Below are positions 8,941-17,752 of a stretch of DNA of 64,000 bases, piece by piece; the first letter of the stretch is position 1; each line of letters opens with the position of its first letter. This DNA comes from Natronoglomus mannanivorans (GTDB lineage: Archaea > Halobacteriota > Halobacteria > Halobacteriales > Natrialbaceae): the NCBI GenBank assembly GCA_025517485.1, contig JAOPKB010000020.1, forward strand, positions 1 to 64,000, read 5' to 3'. Both the position numbers and the translations under genes were made by a program. Below the pieces are notes generated by a model that had not been told where the DNA came from, made no database searches, and worked only from the letters and a program-made list of their open reading frames with translations.

Positions 8941-9486
8941 ATGGCCATCCAGTTCGTGACGGGCAACGAGGGGAAAGTTCGCGAAGCCGAGGAGTACCTC
9001 GAGGGGATCGAACCCGTCGAACAGGTCTCGTTCGACTACACCGAGATTCAGAGCGATTCGTTGGCGGAGATCGCCGCACGCGGCGCTCGAGAGGCGTTCG
9101 TGGAACTCGGCGAGGAGGAGCCGGTCCTCGTCGACGACGCGGGACTGTTCGTCGACGCACTCGGCGGGTTTCCGGGGCCGTACTCGGCGTACGTCGAGGA
9201 CACCGTTGGCGTCGAGCGCCTCTGGCGACTCGCGAAGGGAGAGGAGAACCGCCGAGCGCGATTCGAGACGGTACTCGCGTACGCAGACGAGACGGGAACG
9301 GAGACGTTCGAGGGGACGGTCGCCGGAACGCTCGTCGCCCCGCGCGGCGAGGGCGGGTTCGGGTACGACCCGATCTTCGAGTACGACGGAACGACGATGG
9401 CCGAGATGAGTACAGAGCAGAAAAACTCGATATCTCATCGCGGCCGTGCGCTCGCTGCGTTCGCTGAGTGGTTCGACGATCGCTAA
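8941..9486 (+). CDS. rdgB: Non-canonical purine NTP pyrophosphatase (HAM1/RdgB type)
   Basis: A 181-residue HAM1 family enzyme that hydrolyses XTP, ITP and dITP to the monophosphates and so keeps deaminated purines out of nucleic acids. Signature blocks are the N-terminal TGNEGKVREAEEYL, the central DDAGLFVDALGGFPGPYSAYV and the C-terminal GGFGYDPIFEYDGTTMAEM with EQKNSISHRGRAL. Length is typical. The ATG at 8941 precedes the conserved strand directly. It is divergent from the photolyase gene. Confidence 0.92.
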   Translation: MAIQFVTGNEGKVREAEEYLEGIEPVEQVSFDYTEIQSDSLAEIAARGAREAFVELGEEEPVLVDDAGLFVDALGGFPGPYSAYVEDTVGVERLWRLAKGEENRRARFETVLAYADETGTETFEGTVAGTLVAPRGEGGFGYDPIFEYDGTTMAEMSTEQKNSISHRGRALAAFAEWFDDR

Positions 9487-9731
9487 GAAACATCGAATTT
9501 TCTCGATTTGTTTCTCTCTCGAGTGATCGGTGTCGAGTGACAGGACCCGAATCCAATCGAATGTATGCATAGTTGAGGGCTGGAAATGCGCCGATCGAAA
9601 GTAACCGCTCCGCAATCGCGGTGGTCTCGGAATAGACGATAGAGTTATATCGAGAGAGTCCGATATGATTATGTGGTGGATCAGATCGAACAGCGGTCGA
9701 CAGCACCAGATTTAGATCGTAAATTCACAAT

Positions 9732-10124
9732 ATGAATTCGAACGACTCACTCGAGGAAGCCTGCTGTGCGCTCGAGTCGCTGTACGACGACATCGACGTC
9801 GACGAGACCGTGAGAGCGCTCACGGAGCGCCGACGCGATGCGGCGACGATCGACGGACAGGCGACCGTCTTCGGTGCGCTCGCGAACGAACACCGGGTGC
9901 GGGCGCTAGAGGCGCTACGCGAGGGCGAACTCTGTGCCTGCGAGTTACAGATCGTCCTCGAGGCACCGCAGTCGACGGTGGCGACGCACCTCCGGACGCT
10001 GCGGGATGCGGGGCTCGTGAAGACCCGGAAGAAGGGAAAGTGGACCTACTACCGCGTGGCCGACACGGCGGTCTTCGACCTGCTCGATCTCGGGGCGGCC
10101 GTGGACGTCCCGGGGTCGGAGTGA
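9732..10124 (+). CDS. arsR: ArsR-family metalloregulator
   Basis: A 130-residue winged-helix repressor of the ArsR/SmtB family. The HTH core runs from about residue 40 (TVFGALANEHRVRALEALREG), through ELCACELQIVL with the CxC metal-sensing position, to the recognition helix (STVATHLRTLRDAGLV) and the wing (RKKGKWTYYRV). A further cysteine pair sits at residues 11-12 (ACCAL). It probably senses arsenite and controls its own transcription and that of arsM, which starts 31 bp downstream. The upstream region (9640-9731) is AT-rich. Confidence 0.88.
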   Translation: MNSNDSLEEACCALESLYDDIDVDETVRALTERRRDAATIDGQATVFGALANEHRVRALEALREGELCACELQIVLEAPQSTVATHLRTLRDAGLVKTRKKGKWTYYRVADTAVFDLLDLGAAVDVPGSE

Positions 10125-10155
10125 CCGCGGAATCGTAGACGGAACCCAGAACACC

Positions 10156-11082
10156 ATGACAGACACGAACACGACGTCGACCGAGGCATCGTCCAGCGAA
10201 CAGGAGCAAGCAGGAACCCGGGGACGGGATCGACGAGACGACCACGACCGGCGAACGGCGGTTCGCGAACGCTACGGCGAGATCGCCGCCGACGAGGGGA
10301 CAGGGGACGACCGCGAACGTAACGTCGAAGACGACGGTGAGGACTGTTGTAGCCCGGCCTGTTGTGACGACGACCGAGAGGCGACACCGGTCCCGCCCGA
10401 CGCCGACGCCCAGAGCCTCGAACTCGGGTACGAACCGGACGACCTCGAGGACGCCCCCGACGGCGCGAACCTCGGACTCGGCTGTGGGAATCCGGTCGCC
10501 ATCTCGAACCTCGAGCCCGGCGAGACGGTCCTCGATCTGGGTTCCGGCGGCGGGTTCGACTGCTTCCTCGCGGCCCGCGAGGTCGCCCCCGGCGGACGGG
10601 TGATCGGCGTCGATATGACGCCGTCGATGCTCAAGCGCGCCCGGGAGAACGCCACCGAGACTGATCAGGATCTCGAGGACGTCGACCTCGAGTTCCGACT
10701 CGGGGAGATCGAACACCTGCCGGTGGCCGACGGAGCGGTCGACGCGATCATCTCGAACTGCGTCGTCAATCTCTCGCCGGACAAACCGCAGGTGCTCTCG
10801 GAGGCCTTCCGGACGCTTCGATCCGGCGGCCGACTCTCGATCTCGGATCTCGTCGCGACCGAGCCGCTTCCGGCGGCTGTCCGAGAGGATCCGGACCTCG
10901 TCTCGGCCTGCGTCGGCGGCGCGGCGACGATCGAGGAGATGGAGGGGTGGCTCGAGGCGGCCGGTTTCCGGGAGGTGTCGATCACCGTCGAGGGCGAGTG
11001 GGGCGGGGAGTACGACGGCGAGGAACTGCCGATCGTTTCGGCGCGGATCGAGGCGCGAAAGCCGGAGACGGTAGACGACTAG
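10156..11082 (+). CDS. arsM: Arsenite S-adenosylmethionine methyltransferase
   Basis: A 308-residue ArsM-type enzyme that methylates trivalent arsenic for detoxification. The first ~55 residues are a low-complexity acidic extension. A cysteine-rich segment EDCCSPACCDD follows, then the SAM-binding motif VLDLGSGGGFDCFLAA. The arsenic-binding cysteines expected in ArsM are in SNCVVNLSPDK and SACVGGA. It follows arsR in the same direction with 31 bp between, so it is almost certainly co-transcribed and arsenic-inducible. Confidence 0.9.
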   Translation: MTDTNTTSTEASSSEQEQAGTRGRDRRDDHDRRTAVRERYGEIAADEGTGDDRERNVEDDGEDCCSPACCDDDREATPVPPDADAQSLELGYEPDDLEDAPDGANLGLGCGNPVAISNLEPGETVLDLGSGGGFDCFLAAREVAPGGRVIGVDMTPSMLKRARENATETDQDLEDVDLEFRLGEIEHLPVADGAVDAIISNCVVNLSPDKPQVLSEAFRTLRSGGRLSISDLVATEPLPAAVREDPDLVSACVGGAATIEEMEGWLEAAGFREVSITVEGEWGGEYDGEELPIVSARIEARKPETVDD

Positions 11083-11301
11083 CGGTCGGAGGTGCTGGAA
11101 ACCGGCCCTAATGACGGCGTCGGGTTCGACGTCCACGTCCGGGGGTGGTGATCCTGTCGACTCGAGTACGCCGCCGTTCGCTCGTCCGTTCGATCTTAGC
11201 GGGTGAGACGACGGCCCGTGAGACTGCTCGAGCGGCGGTTACTGTCCGTCGAGCTGGCTGTACTCGCCTCTACTCTCGTGTCTCACTCGGTACGTCGGTG
11301 A

Positions 11302-11745
11302 TCAAAACCGAATGTGTGAGGTCGAACTCGGGCCCTCGTCGTCTTCGTTCTCGTCGTCGTCGCGTGGCCCCTCGTGGAGATACGTCACGTCCTCGTCGGT
11401 CAGGTACACCTGTCCGTTTTCGACGGCGATATCGACCGACGGGAGCGTCGACTCCGCTGCCGGACCGTTTGCGCAGTAACCCGAGCAGCTATCGAAGATC
11501 GAGCCGTGTTTGGGACAGACGATTCCACCGTCGCGGACGATCGCCCCGACGCCCTCGCGGGAGAGACGCTGATTTTCGTGCGTACAGCGGTTGACCCACG
11601 CCTCGACGTCCGAATCGGCGTTTTCGTCCTCGCAGGGAACGAGTACCACTTCGACGTCTTCGCCACGGCCGTTACGGGCGGTGAACAGCCAGGAGCCGTC
11701 GTCGAGCACGGTATCGACGCTCGTCAGTCGGTAACGCGTGGCCAT
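11302..11745 (-). CDS. Rieske-type [2Fe-2S] protein
   Basis: A 147-residue single-domain Rieske protein. The two cluster-binding motifs are CTHENQRLS (C-x-H) and CPKHGSIFDSCSGYC (C-x2-H), the latter followed by two extra cysteines that may form the disulfide seen in many Rieske domains. There is no membrane segment, so it is a soluble ferredoxin-like carrier, perhaps for an oxygenase. The ATG at 11745 begins the conserved fold (MATRYRLTSVDTVLDDGSW). The C-terminal ~20 residues are acidic and probably disordered. Confidence 0.87.
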   Translation of the reverse strand: MATRYRLTSVDTVLDDGSWLFTARNGRGEDVEVVLVPCEDENADSDVEAWVNRCTHENQRLSREGVGAIVRDGGIVCPKHGSIFDSCSGYCANGPAAESTLPSVDIAVENGQVYLTDEDVTYLHEGPRDDDENEDDEGPSSTSHIRF

Positions 11746-11860
11746 GGTCGCCGATACGTTCGCACGTAATTTTGGCGTGTCGATACGCGGACACGGACCG
11801 AGTATCGTCCACCCTCGAGGTCGAGAACGAGAGCGAGACCGGATCGAACCGGAATCCGAC

Positions 11861-12334
11861 TCACGCCCGCGGATCGCGATCCGGACCCCGATACTCGCCG
11901 CCGACGACGGCCTCGTGGAGGCTCTCGGGATCGAACAGCCGGGCGAAGGCATCGGGCGGCCGGACGCTGACGGAGATCCGCGGCTGGAGCGTCAACCCGG
12001 CTTTCGCAGACCGGAGCGTGTCGTCGAACGACAGCAGGTGGGCCGCCTGGCCGCGATACGCGGAGGCCAGCGCGGGATGATCGCCCTCGGGATGGTCGAC
12101 ATCGATACGGTCGGCCTCGAGGCGCTCGCGGTGGTCGGCGGCGAGCGCGGGGTCGGCGAGGTCGGCGACGAGGGCTTCGGTGTCGTCCAAGAGGGCGTCG
12201 CTGGCGGCCAGTTCGACCCACGAGTGTGCGCGGACGTGATCGAGAGCCTCGCGAGCGTCGCCACCGACCAGTAGATCCGCCGCCAGAACGTCCGCGTCCG
12301 CGACGACGCGGGCGGGGTTGGGACGGTCAGGCAT
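11861..12334 (-). CDS. PIN-like domain protein
   Basis: A 157-residue protein with features of a PIN-like nuclease fold: an early acidic DADVLAADLL strand-helix, a central acidic helix, and the late DHPALASAYRGQAAHLLSFDD block, where the aspartates would line the active site. I recall a related haloarchaeal family of unknown function (DUF7384). Its start overlaps the end of a 46-residue ORF by 8 bp, giving a toxin-antitoxin-like arrangement, but no experimental function is known to me. It may instead be a housekeeping RNase-like protein. Confidence 0.75.
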   Translation of the reverse strand: MPDRPNPARVVADADVLAADLLVGGDAREALDHVRAHSWVELAASDALLDDTEALVADLADPALAADHRERLEADRIDVDHPEGDHPALASAYRGQAAHLLSFDDTLRSAKAGLTLQPRISVSVRPPDAFARLFDPESLHEAVVGGEYRGPDRDPRA

Positions 12335-12467
12335 CGGTGTCCTCCCGATGTTGGGGTTCTGGTTCTCGTTCCCGTCTCCGTTCGAGTTCCTCCCGAATGG
12401 TCTCGAGAGCGACCGTCCCGTCGGTCGTAGCGCTCCGGTCGAACAGTTCCGCCCAGCTCGTGGTCAT
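12327..12467 (-). CDS. Small protein upstream of and overlapping the PIN-like gene
   Basis: A 46-residue highly charged protein (MTTSWAELFDRSATTDGTVA...). A helical region (ALETIREELERRRERE) makes up the second half. Its stop lies inside the start of the PIN-like gene (8-bp overlap), so the two are probably translated together. Size, charge and order are those of an antitoxin preceding a PIN toxin, but the N-terminus does not look like a known DNA-binding fold. A longer start at 12533 would add 22 unlikely residues. Confidence 0.55.
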   Translation of the reverse strand: MTTSWAELFDRSATTDGTVALETIREELERRREREPEPQHREDTDA

Positions 12468-12601
12468 CCCGTAATCGTCGGCGCTCGAGGTGAAAAAGCG
12501 GTTCGCCACGAGCGCCGGTATCCAGGGGGACACAGGAACAAGACGACCGACTCGAACGAAAGCAACAGAGAAACGAAACAGGTTACGAAGACGGACTAGA
12601 C

Positions 12602-13405
12602 TCAGGCGGGGTCGCCCATCGCATCGTCGTCGATCTCCTCTGCGTCTTCGGCGGCTTCGGGGAGTTCGATGTCGACCGGTTCGTTGTGCTCGAAGAACGT
12701 CATCTCCATCGACGTCTGGACCGACTGTCCGTTCTCTTCCATCGACATCTCCATCTCGGTCCGGTGGAGCGTGTGGGTTTCCTCGTCGACGTAGAAGTGA
12801 TACGTGACGTTGTCGATCGCTACCTCGCTCTGCATCTGTTGTTGCTGGGCGTCTTCCTCGACGTCGGCCTCGAGATCGTCGATGAGTTCGTCGGTTCCGT
12901 CGACGCGAACGACGGTCGTCTCGACGTCGTTGATGGTCTCGGTGCCGACGACCTCGAGTTCGCCGGTCTCGATCACGTCACCCTGTTCGGAGAGTTCGTC
13001 CCCTTCTTCCTCCCAGATGTCTTCTTGGACCTCCATCTGCTGCCAGACACCCTGCATGAGGACGTACTGGGTGTCACCGATGACGTACTGCTCCATCTCG
13101 ATCGCTCCGCCGAGACCGACGTCCATCTCCTGGGTCATCGAGAGGTACATCCGCTCGTTGGGTTCGTCGACCTCACCGTCGGCGGTGATCGTCACGTTCC
13201 CCTCTGGCGTTTCCGTCGACTGGTTCAGTTCGAACTGGTAGGTCTCGATCTCCTCGATCTGGGAGAGGATTTCCGATTCGGAGACGTCGTCACCGTTCGC
13301 GCTCTCGTTTCCGTCGGATCCCGTGAGACCCCCGAGACAACCGGCACTGACGAGCAACAGGCTCACCGCGAGAACGGCGAGCACTCGTTTCAAACGTGTC
13401 ACCAT
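12602..13405 (-). CDS. Secreted lipoprotein, LolA/outer-lipoprotein-sorting-like
   Basis: A 267-residue lipoprotein. The signal peptide is RLKRVLAVLAVSLLLVSAGC with a lipobox at residues ~19-22 (SAGC). The mature part is very acidic and rich in beta strands: YQFELNQSTETPEGNVTI, then several M/Q-rich strands around VLMQGVWQQMEVQEDIW. The strand pattern resembles the half-barrel LolA/LppX-like lipoproteins common on haloarchaeal surfaces. It ends in an acidic tail. It is divergent from the AIR-synthase-like gene. Confidence 0.75.
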   Translation of the reverse strand: MVTRLKRVLAVLAVSLLLVSAGCLGGLTGSDGNESANGDDVSESEILSQIEEIETYQFELNQSTETPEGNVTITADGEVDEPNERMYLSMTQEMDVGLGGAIEMEQYVIGDTQYVLMQGVWQQMEVQEDIWEEEGDELSEQGDVIETGELEVVGTETINDVETTVVRVDGTDELIDDLEADVEEDAQQQQMQSEVAIDNVTYHFYVDEETHTLHRTEMEMSMEENGQSVQTSMEMTFFEHNEPVDIELPEAAEDAEEIDDDAMGDPA

Positions 13406-13538
13406 ACTATGACGTGTTCCAGCAACCCTCCTAAAGCTTTCTTTTATCCAGTGAGGAATAAAACAGAACCTGACGTGTTCGAACGGCCTCGGATCGAAGA
13501 TCAATACTGGTAAGCAGCCCCGTTCACGTCGTCTATCC

Positions 13539-14555
13539 ATGCCTGAACTCGGAAAGGTCGACCGGGCCTTCTTCGACCGACACGTCGCGCCGAACCTCGG
13601 TGCCGACCGCGACGACGTCCGCATCGGCCCTCGACACGGGGTCGACTTCGGCGTCCTCGCAGTCGACGAGTCGGCCGTCGTGCTGGCGACCGACCCGTTG
13701 TCGATCCTGCCGGCGCTCGGCCTCGAGCGGGCCGCTCGGTTCGGCCTCGATCTGATTCTAGCCGACGTCGCCGTCAGCGGCGTTGCACCCTCACACCTCT
13801 CGATCTGTTTCACGCTGCCCCCGGAGATGGACGACGAGTCGTTCGCGACCGTCTGGGAGACGATCCACGAGGAGTGTCGAGAGCTCGGCGTCGCCGTCAC
13901 CACCGGTCACACGGCGCGCTATTCGGAGTGTTCGTACCCTTGGGTCGGTGCCGCGACGGTGCTCGGCGTCGGGGAACACGAGACCATCGTCCGACCGGAC
14001 GGCGCACGATCGGGCGACCGACTCCTGTTGACCACTGGACCGGGCGCGGAGGCTGTCGGCCTGCTCGCGACCCTGTTCGGCGACGAGATCGCGCTCCCGG
14101 AAGACACCCTCGAGGCGGCACGCGCCCGTTTCGACGACGTCTACTGTGTCCGCGACGCCCTCACCGCGGCCGCCGCGGGGCCGGTGACGGCGATGCACGA
14201 CGTGACCGAAGGCGGACTGACGGGCGCGTTGAACGAGATGGCCGACGGTGCAGGCGTCCGATTCGAGATCGACCGCGATTCGGTCCCGATACAGCCGGGT
14301 ATCGAGGCGGTCTGTTCTCACTTCGGGATCGATCCCTGGCACATCTCGAGTTGTGGCTCGCTCGTACTCGCCGTCGATCCGTCCGGCGTCGACCGCGTCC
14401 GACGGGCACTCGAGGATCGCGAGACGGTCGTCGCCGACATCGGCCGCGTCGAGGCGGGCGAGGGCGTGGTCGTCGACGGCGAGGCGATCACGCATCCCGG
14501 CACAGACCCCGCCTGGGCGGTGTACGCCGACCTCGCGAGCCGAACCGACGGCTAG
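13539..14555 (+). CDS. AIR synthase-related protein (HypE/ThiL-like fold)
   Basis: A 338-residue protein of the PurM/HypE/ThiL/SelD superfamily. The N-terminal half carries LATDPLSILPALGLERAARFGLDLILADVAVSGVAP-type sequence (metal/ATP-binding dimer domain); the C-terminal half has MHDVTEGGLTGALNEMADGAGV, a block also present in HypE. It lacks the HypE C-terminal cysteine motif (PRIC), so a hydrogenase role is unlikely. It lies 66 bp upstream of thiDN in the same direction, which hints at a thiamine-related kinase or amidation step, but this is inference. Confidence 0.75.
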   Translation: MPELGKVDRAFFDRHVAPNLGADRDDVRIGPRHGVDFGVLAVDESAVVLATDPLSILPALGLERAARFGLDLILADVAVSGVAPSHLSICFTLPPEMDDESFATVWETIHEECRELGVAVTTGHTARYSECSYPWVGAATVLGVGEHETIVRPDGARSGDRLLLTTGPGAEAVGLLATLFGDEIALPEDTLEAARARFDDVYCVRDALTAAAAGPVTAMHDVTEGGLTGALNEMADGAGVRFEIDRDSVPIQPGIEAVCSHFGIDPWHISSCGSLVLAVDPSGVDRVRRALEDRETVVADIGRVEAGEGVVVDGEAITHPGTDPAWAVYADLASRTDG

Positions 14556-14621
14556 GTGACTCGAGTCGGTGTCTCCGAGAACACTACCGATTAGTACCAC
14601 CGACGGATAGCAATACGTACG

Positions 14622-15905
14622 ATGCGACTTCCTGCACCCGACTCTCGACCCGTCGCGCTCACGATCGCGGGCAGCGACTCCGGCGGTGGTGCCGGTATCC
14701 AGGCCGACCTCGCCACGATGGCCGCCCACGGAGCCTTCGGAACGTCGGTCGTTACGGCCGTCACCGCCCAGCACACCCGCGGCGTCGAACGCTCCGTTCC
14801 GCTCCCACTCGAGGAGGTGACGGGCCAGCTCGGAGCCGTCCGGGGCGATTTCGACGTCCGCGGGGCGAAGACGGGCATGCTCGCGACGACCGAGATCGTC
14901 AAGGCGGTGGCCGACCGAGCGGCCGCGTTCGACTTCCCGCTGGTCGTCGACCCCGTGATGGTCGCGACCTCGGGCGATCGATTGCTCGAGCCGGCGGCCG
15001 AACGTGCGTACGAGAAACTGATCGCCGAGGCGGCGGTGGTGACGCCCAACGCCGACGAGGCCGAGGTGTTGACCGGAATTTCGGTCGACGACGAGGAGAG
15101 CGCACGGGAGGCCGGCGACCAGCTGTGTGACCTCGGCGCCGAGAGCGCGCTCGTCAAGGGAGGTCACGTCCCCGGCGAACTCGTCAGAGACGTGCTCGTG
15201 ACCGACGAGGAGACCGTCACGTTCGAACATTCGCGGATCGACACCGACGCGACCCACGGTTCGGGCTGTGCGCTGTCGGCGGCGATCGCCGCCCGACTCG
15301 CAGACGGGGACGACCGTCGGACGGCGGTCGAACGAAGCGTCGACTTCCTCACCCGCGCCGTGCGCTATCACTACGACGTCGGTCAGGGCCCGGGTGGGGT
15401 CAACCACCTCGTCGACCTCCGGAACGACGCGATGCGGGAGCCGACCGCAGCGGCCGTCCGAACCATCGCCGCCGAACTCGCCGACGCGGACGTCTCGAGG
15501 CTGGTCCCTCGGGGTAGGCGACCCGTCGTCGGCGCAACCCCCTACGCGGAGTCGTTCGACGACGTAGCCACGCTCTCCCGTCCGAACTCGGGAGAACTCA
15601 TCGACAGCGACGTCCGCTTTGGCGACTCGAGTGACGGCGCAGACGTGGTTCTGGCAGCACGAGAGCGATCACCCGACGTGCGGTTCGCAGTCGGCTGTCG
15701 ACACACCCAGGCCGTGGTGGAGGCGCTCGAATCACTCGAGTGGCCGGTCTGCGAGATCGGTCGGGACGGCAGGTCGAAATCGGAGGCAGCAGTGGAGCGT
15801 CCCGTCGCGGTGACCGACGGCTCGGAATCGATCGTCTGGATCGTCGCGGCCGACGTCGAGACAGTACTAGACCGCGTTCGCGAGCTGGGGACTCGAGTGT
15901 CGTAG
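14622..15905 (+). CDS. thiDN: Bifunctional HMP(-P) kinase / thiamine-phosphate synthase (ThiD-ThiN)
   Basis: A 427-residue two-domain thiamine biosynthesis enzyme. Residues ~1-255 are ThiD, phosphorylating hydroxymethylpyrimidine twice: TIAGSDSGGGAGIQADL near residue 15, VVDPVMVATSGDRLL near 107, and the anion-hole block THGSGCALSAAIAARL near 211. Residues ~265-427 are the archaeal ThiN domain, which joins the pyrimidine and thiazole phosphates in place of ThiE (VVGATPYAESFDDVATLSRP). Such fusions are usual in haloarchaea. No TPP riboswitch is visible upstream. Confidence 0.9.
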   Translation: MRLPAPDSRPVALTIAGSDSGGGAGIQADLATMAAHGAFGTSVVTAVTAQHTRGVERSVPLPLEEVTGQLGAVRGDFDVRGAKTGMLATTEIVKAVADRAAAFDFPLVVDPVMVATSGDRLLEPAAERAYEKLIAEAAVVTPNADEAEVLTGISVDDEESAREAGDQLCDLGAESALVKGGHVPGELVRDVLVTDEETVTFEHSRIDTDATHGSGCALSAAIAARLADGDDRRTAVERSVDFLTRAVRYHYDVGQGPGGVNHLVDLRNDAMREPTAAAVRTIAAELADADVSRLVPRGRRPVVGATPYAESFDDVATLSRPNSGELIDSDVRFGDSSDGADVVLAARERSPDVRFAVGCRHTQAVVEALESLEWPVCEIGRDGRSKSEAAVERPVAVTDGSESIVWIVAADVETVLDRVRELGTRVS

Positions 15906-16337
15906 CAAAAGAGAGTACGTTGAATTTGTATCCACATATAGTTAGGTTAAGTGATTGATAACCACTCTGGGTGTTCCATATTTGGAGAACTCATCGAGCC
16001 CTTAGAAGTATAAGAAACGGTTTTAAGAACGATAGAACGTTCTAAACCAGATATTCGAACACAGTACTGCAGGGCTCGTCTCGAGAGTGGACTGGGAAAT
16101 CAAATCTGGCTGAAGATGCCGTATGAAGAGCCTTAAGTCGAAATTTGGAGTGAATCCCGAGAATCGGTTCCTAATATACTCTATCTGATCTAACAATTCA
16201 GAAGGTAGTTGGTCGGCGAGAGAGGTCGAAGAGGAAAGAGACTGGTACGGCGTATCGGTGAGTTCGACGTGACTGACGACGTCGGGCGTCCAGCCGGGAG
16301 AACCGACCAGTTCGATTCCACTACGACGACCGTTCGA
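15906..16337. other. Gene-free AT-rich intergenic region (432 bp)
   Basis: The region lies between the convergent 3' ends of thiDN and the GH5 mannanase gene. It is clearly richer in A+T than its surroundings and holds a 10-bp palindrome AGAACGTTCT (16034-16043). No ORF with haloarchaeal composition, no tRNA-like cloverleaf and no terminal repeats were seen. It marks the left edge of the polysaccharide island. Confidence 0.6.
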
Positions 16338-17591
16338 TCAGCGATCGCTCTTGGCCGCCGCGGTCTCGGCGTACGTCTCGAGGATCTCGCCCGACTCGTC
16401 TCGATAGAGCTGGAAGCCGTCGTGGTCGTCGGTCTCGTCGAGGACGACCTGCCAGGGCAAGACAGCGTTGGCGTCGACCTCGTTGGCCGTCTCGTACCAC
16501 GATGAGAGATACGTATTGCGCTCCTCGAGTTGGGCCTCGAGAGTCGTCTCGTCCGACCGATCGACCTGGACGTTGAACTCGCCGAGATAGGCGGGTTTGC
16601 CGAGCTCCGCGTGGGCATCTTCGACGTGTTCGCGCATCCACTCGGAGCCGTGTTCACGCGTGAACCCCTCCCCCCAGTGGTCGGGGTACATATGGAACGA
16701 ACAGGCGTCGATGGTCTCGATCCGGTTGTTCTCGATGTAGTCCTGACCGGTCCAGTCTCCGTAGTACCACTCGCCGTCGTCGCGTGTGTAGAACCCCTCG
16801 ACGCCGCTCGAGACGAGGTGATTGCCGTCGAGCTCTTTGACGTACGCGGACATGTCGGCGATCCAGTCGTGAAGCACCTGTGCGTGGTCGACACCGTCGT
16901 CGACGTCGTCGCGCTCACAGCGCGGTTCGTTCGCGAGTTCCCACATCGCGATCGCCGGATCGTCCCGGTACTCGAGACCGGTGACCGTGTTCTCTCGAGT
17001 GAGAACGGTCTCGACGTGATTCCTGTAGAGGTCTCGAGTCTCGTCCATCGTGTAGAAGTCGCCCCGGTTCTCGGCACCGTCGGCCCACTCGATGTACTGT
17101 GGAATGCCACCTTCGTGTTCCCAGTTGTCGACGAGCGCGAGGACGAGTCGGAGATCGTAGTCGTGGGCCTTCGAGACGAGATAGTCGAGGTGTGTGAGCC
17201 CCTCTTCGTTGTGGACGCCGGGTTCGGGTTGCAGGCAGCGACCGCCCTTCGCCTCGCAGTGGGCCCACGTCCGGACGAGATCGATTCCCATGTCCTCGAA
17301 CAGCTGGAAACAGTCGTCGACGCGCTGTCGGTCGACCGTCTCGTTGGTGACCCAGAAGTTGTTCGTCCCGTTGAAGTAGACGACGTCTCCGTCGACGACG
17401 AACTCGGTTCCCTCGGTGTCGACGAAGGAGTCGAACGCCGGTTCGAACGACGGTTCGGATTCCGTTGCAGTCGGAGAGATGGCCGTTTCAGTTGCGGTCG
17501 GTTCGGTATCGCCATCCTCGGTCCCAGTACAGCCAGCAGTGAGCGACGTGACCGCCACACCGCTCAGAAGAAACTGCCGTCTATCGATCAT
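16338..17591 (-). CDS. Glycoside hydrolase family 5 endo-mannanase-like lipoprotein
   Basis: A 417-residue secreted enzyme. The N-terminus DRRQFLLSGVAVTSLTAGC combines a Tat-type twin-arginine motif with a lipobox (Cys21), so it should be exported folded and lipid-anchored outside. A Thr/Glu-rich linker runs to about residue 55. The catalytic barrel shows WELANEPR with the acid/base Glu222 and YLGEFN with the nucleophile Glu338. Together with FNGTNNFWV and RTWAHCEAKGG this is typical of GH5 subfamily 7 beta-1,4-mannanases. It is monocistronic, pointing the same way as the binding lipoprotein upstream. Exact specificity (mannan or glucomannan) is inferred. Confidence 0.85.
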   Translation of the reverse strand: MIDRRQFLLSGVAVTSLTAGCTGTEDGDTEPTATETAISPTATESEPSFEPAFDSFVDTEGTEFVVDGDVVYFNGTNNFWVTNETVDRQRVDDCFQLFEDMGIDLVRTWAHCEAKGGRCLQPEPGVHNEEGLTHLDYLVSKAHDYDLRLVLALVDNWEHEGGIPQYIEWADGAENRGDFYTMDETRDLYRNHVETVLTRENTVTGLEYRDDPAIAMWELANEPRCERDDVDDGVDHAQVLHDWIADMSAYVKELDGNHLVSSGVEGFYTRDDGEWYYGDWTGQDYIENNRIETIDACSFHMYPDHWGEGFTREHGSEWMREHVEDAHAELGKPAYLGEFNVQVDRSDETTLEAQLEERNTYLSSWYETANEVDANAVLPWQVVLDETDDHDGFQLYRDESGEILETYAETAAAKSDR

Positions 17592-17752
17592 ATCCAGTTC
17601 ACAGCGCCCATACTATTTAACATTTGACATCTGCTTGGTTTCGAACGCTCGTCAGTCGGTTCGGATCCGCACGTCCGTTCACAGCAGTTCGGTGTGGCGT
17701 CGATCGAACGAACGTGGGACCGATCGACTGCCGGACGACTGCTGTCTCACCG

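Noticed and set aside
13539..14555. Hydrogenase maturation protein HypE
   Set aside because: The C-terminal cysteine needed for carbamoyl transfer is absent and no hydrogenase or hyp genes are nearby.
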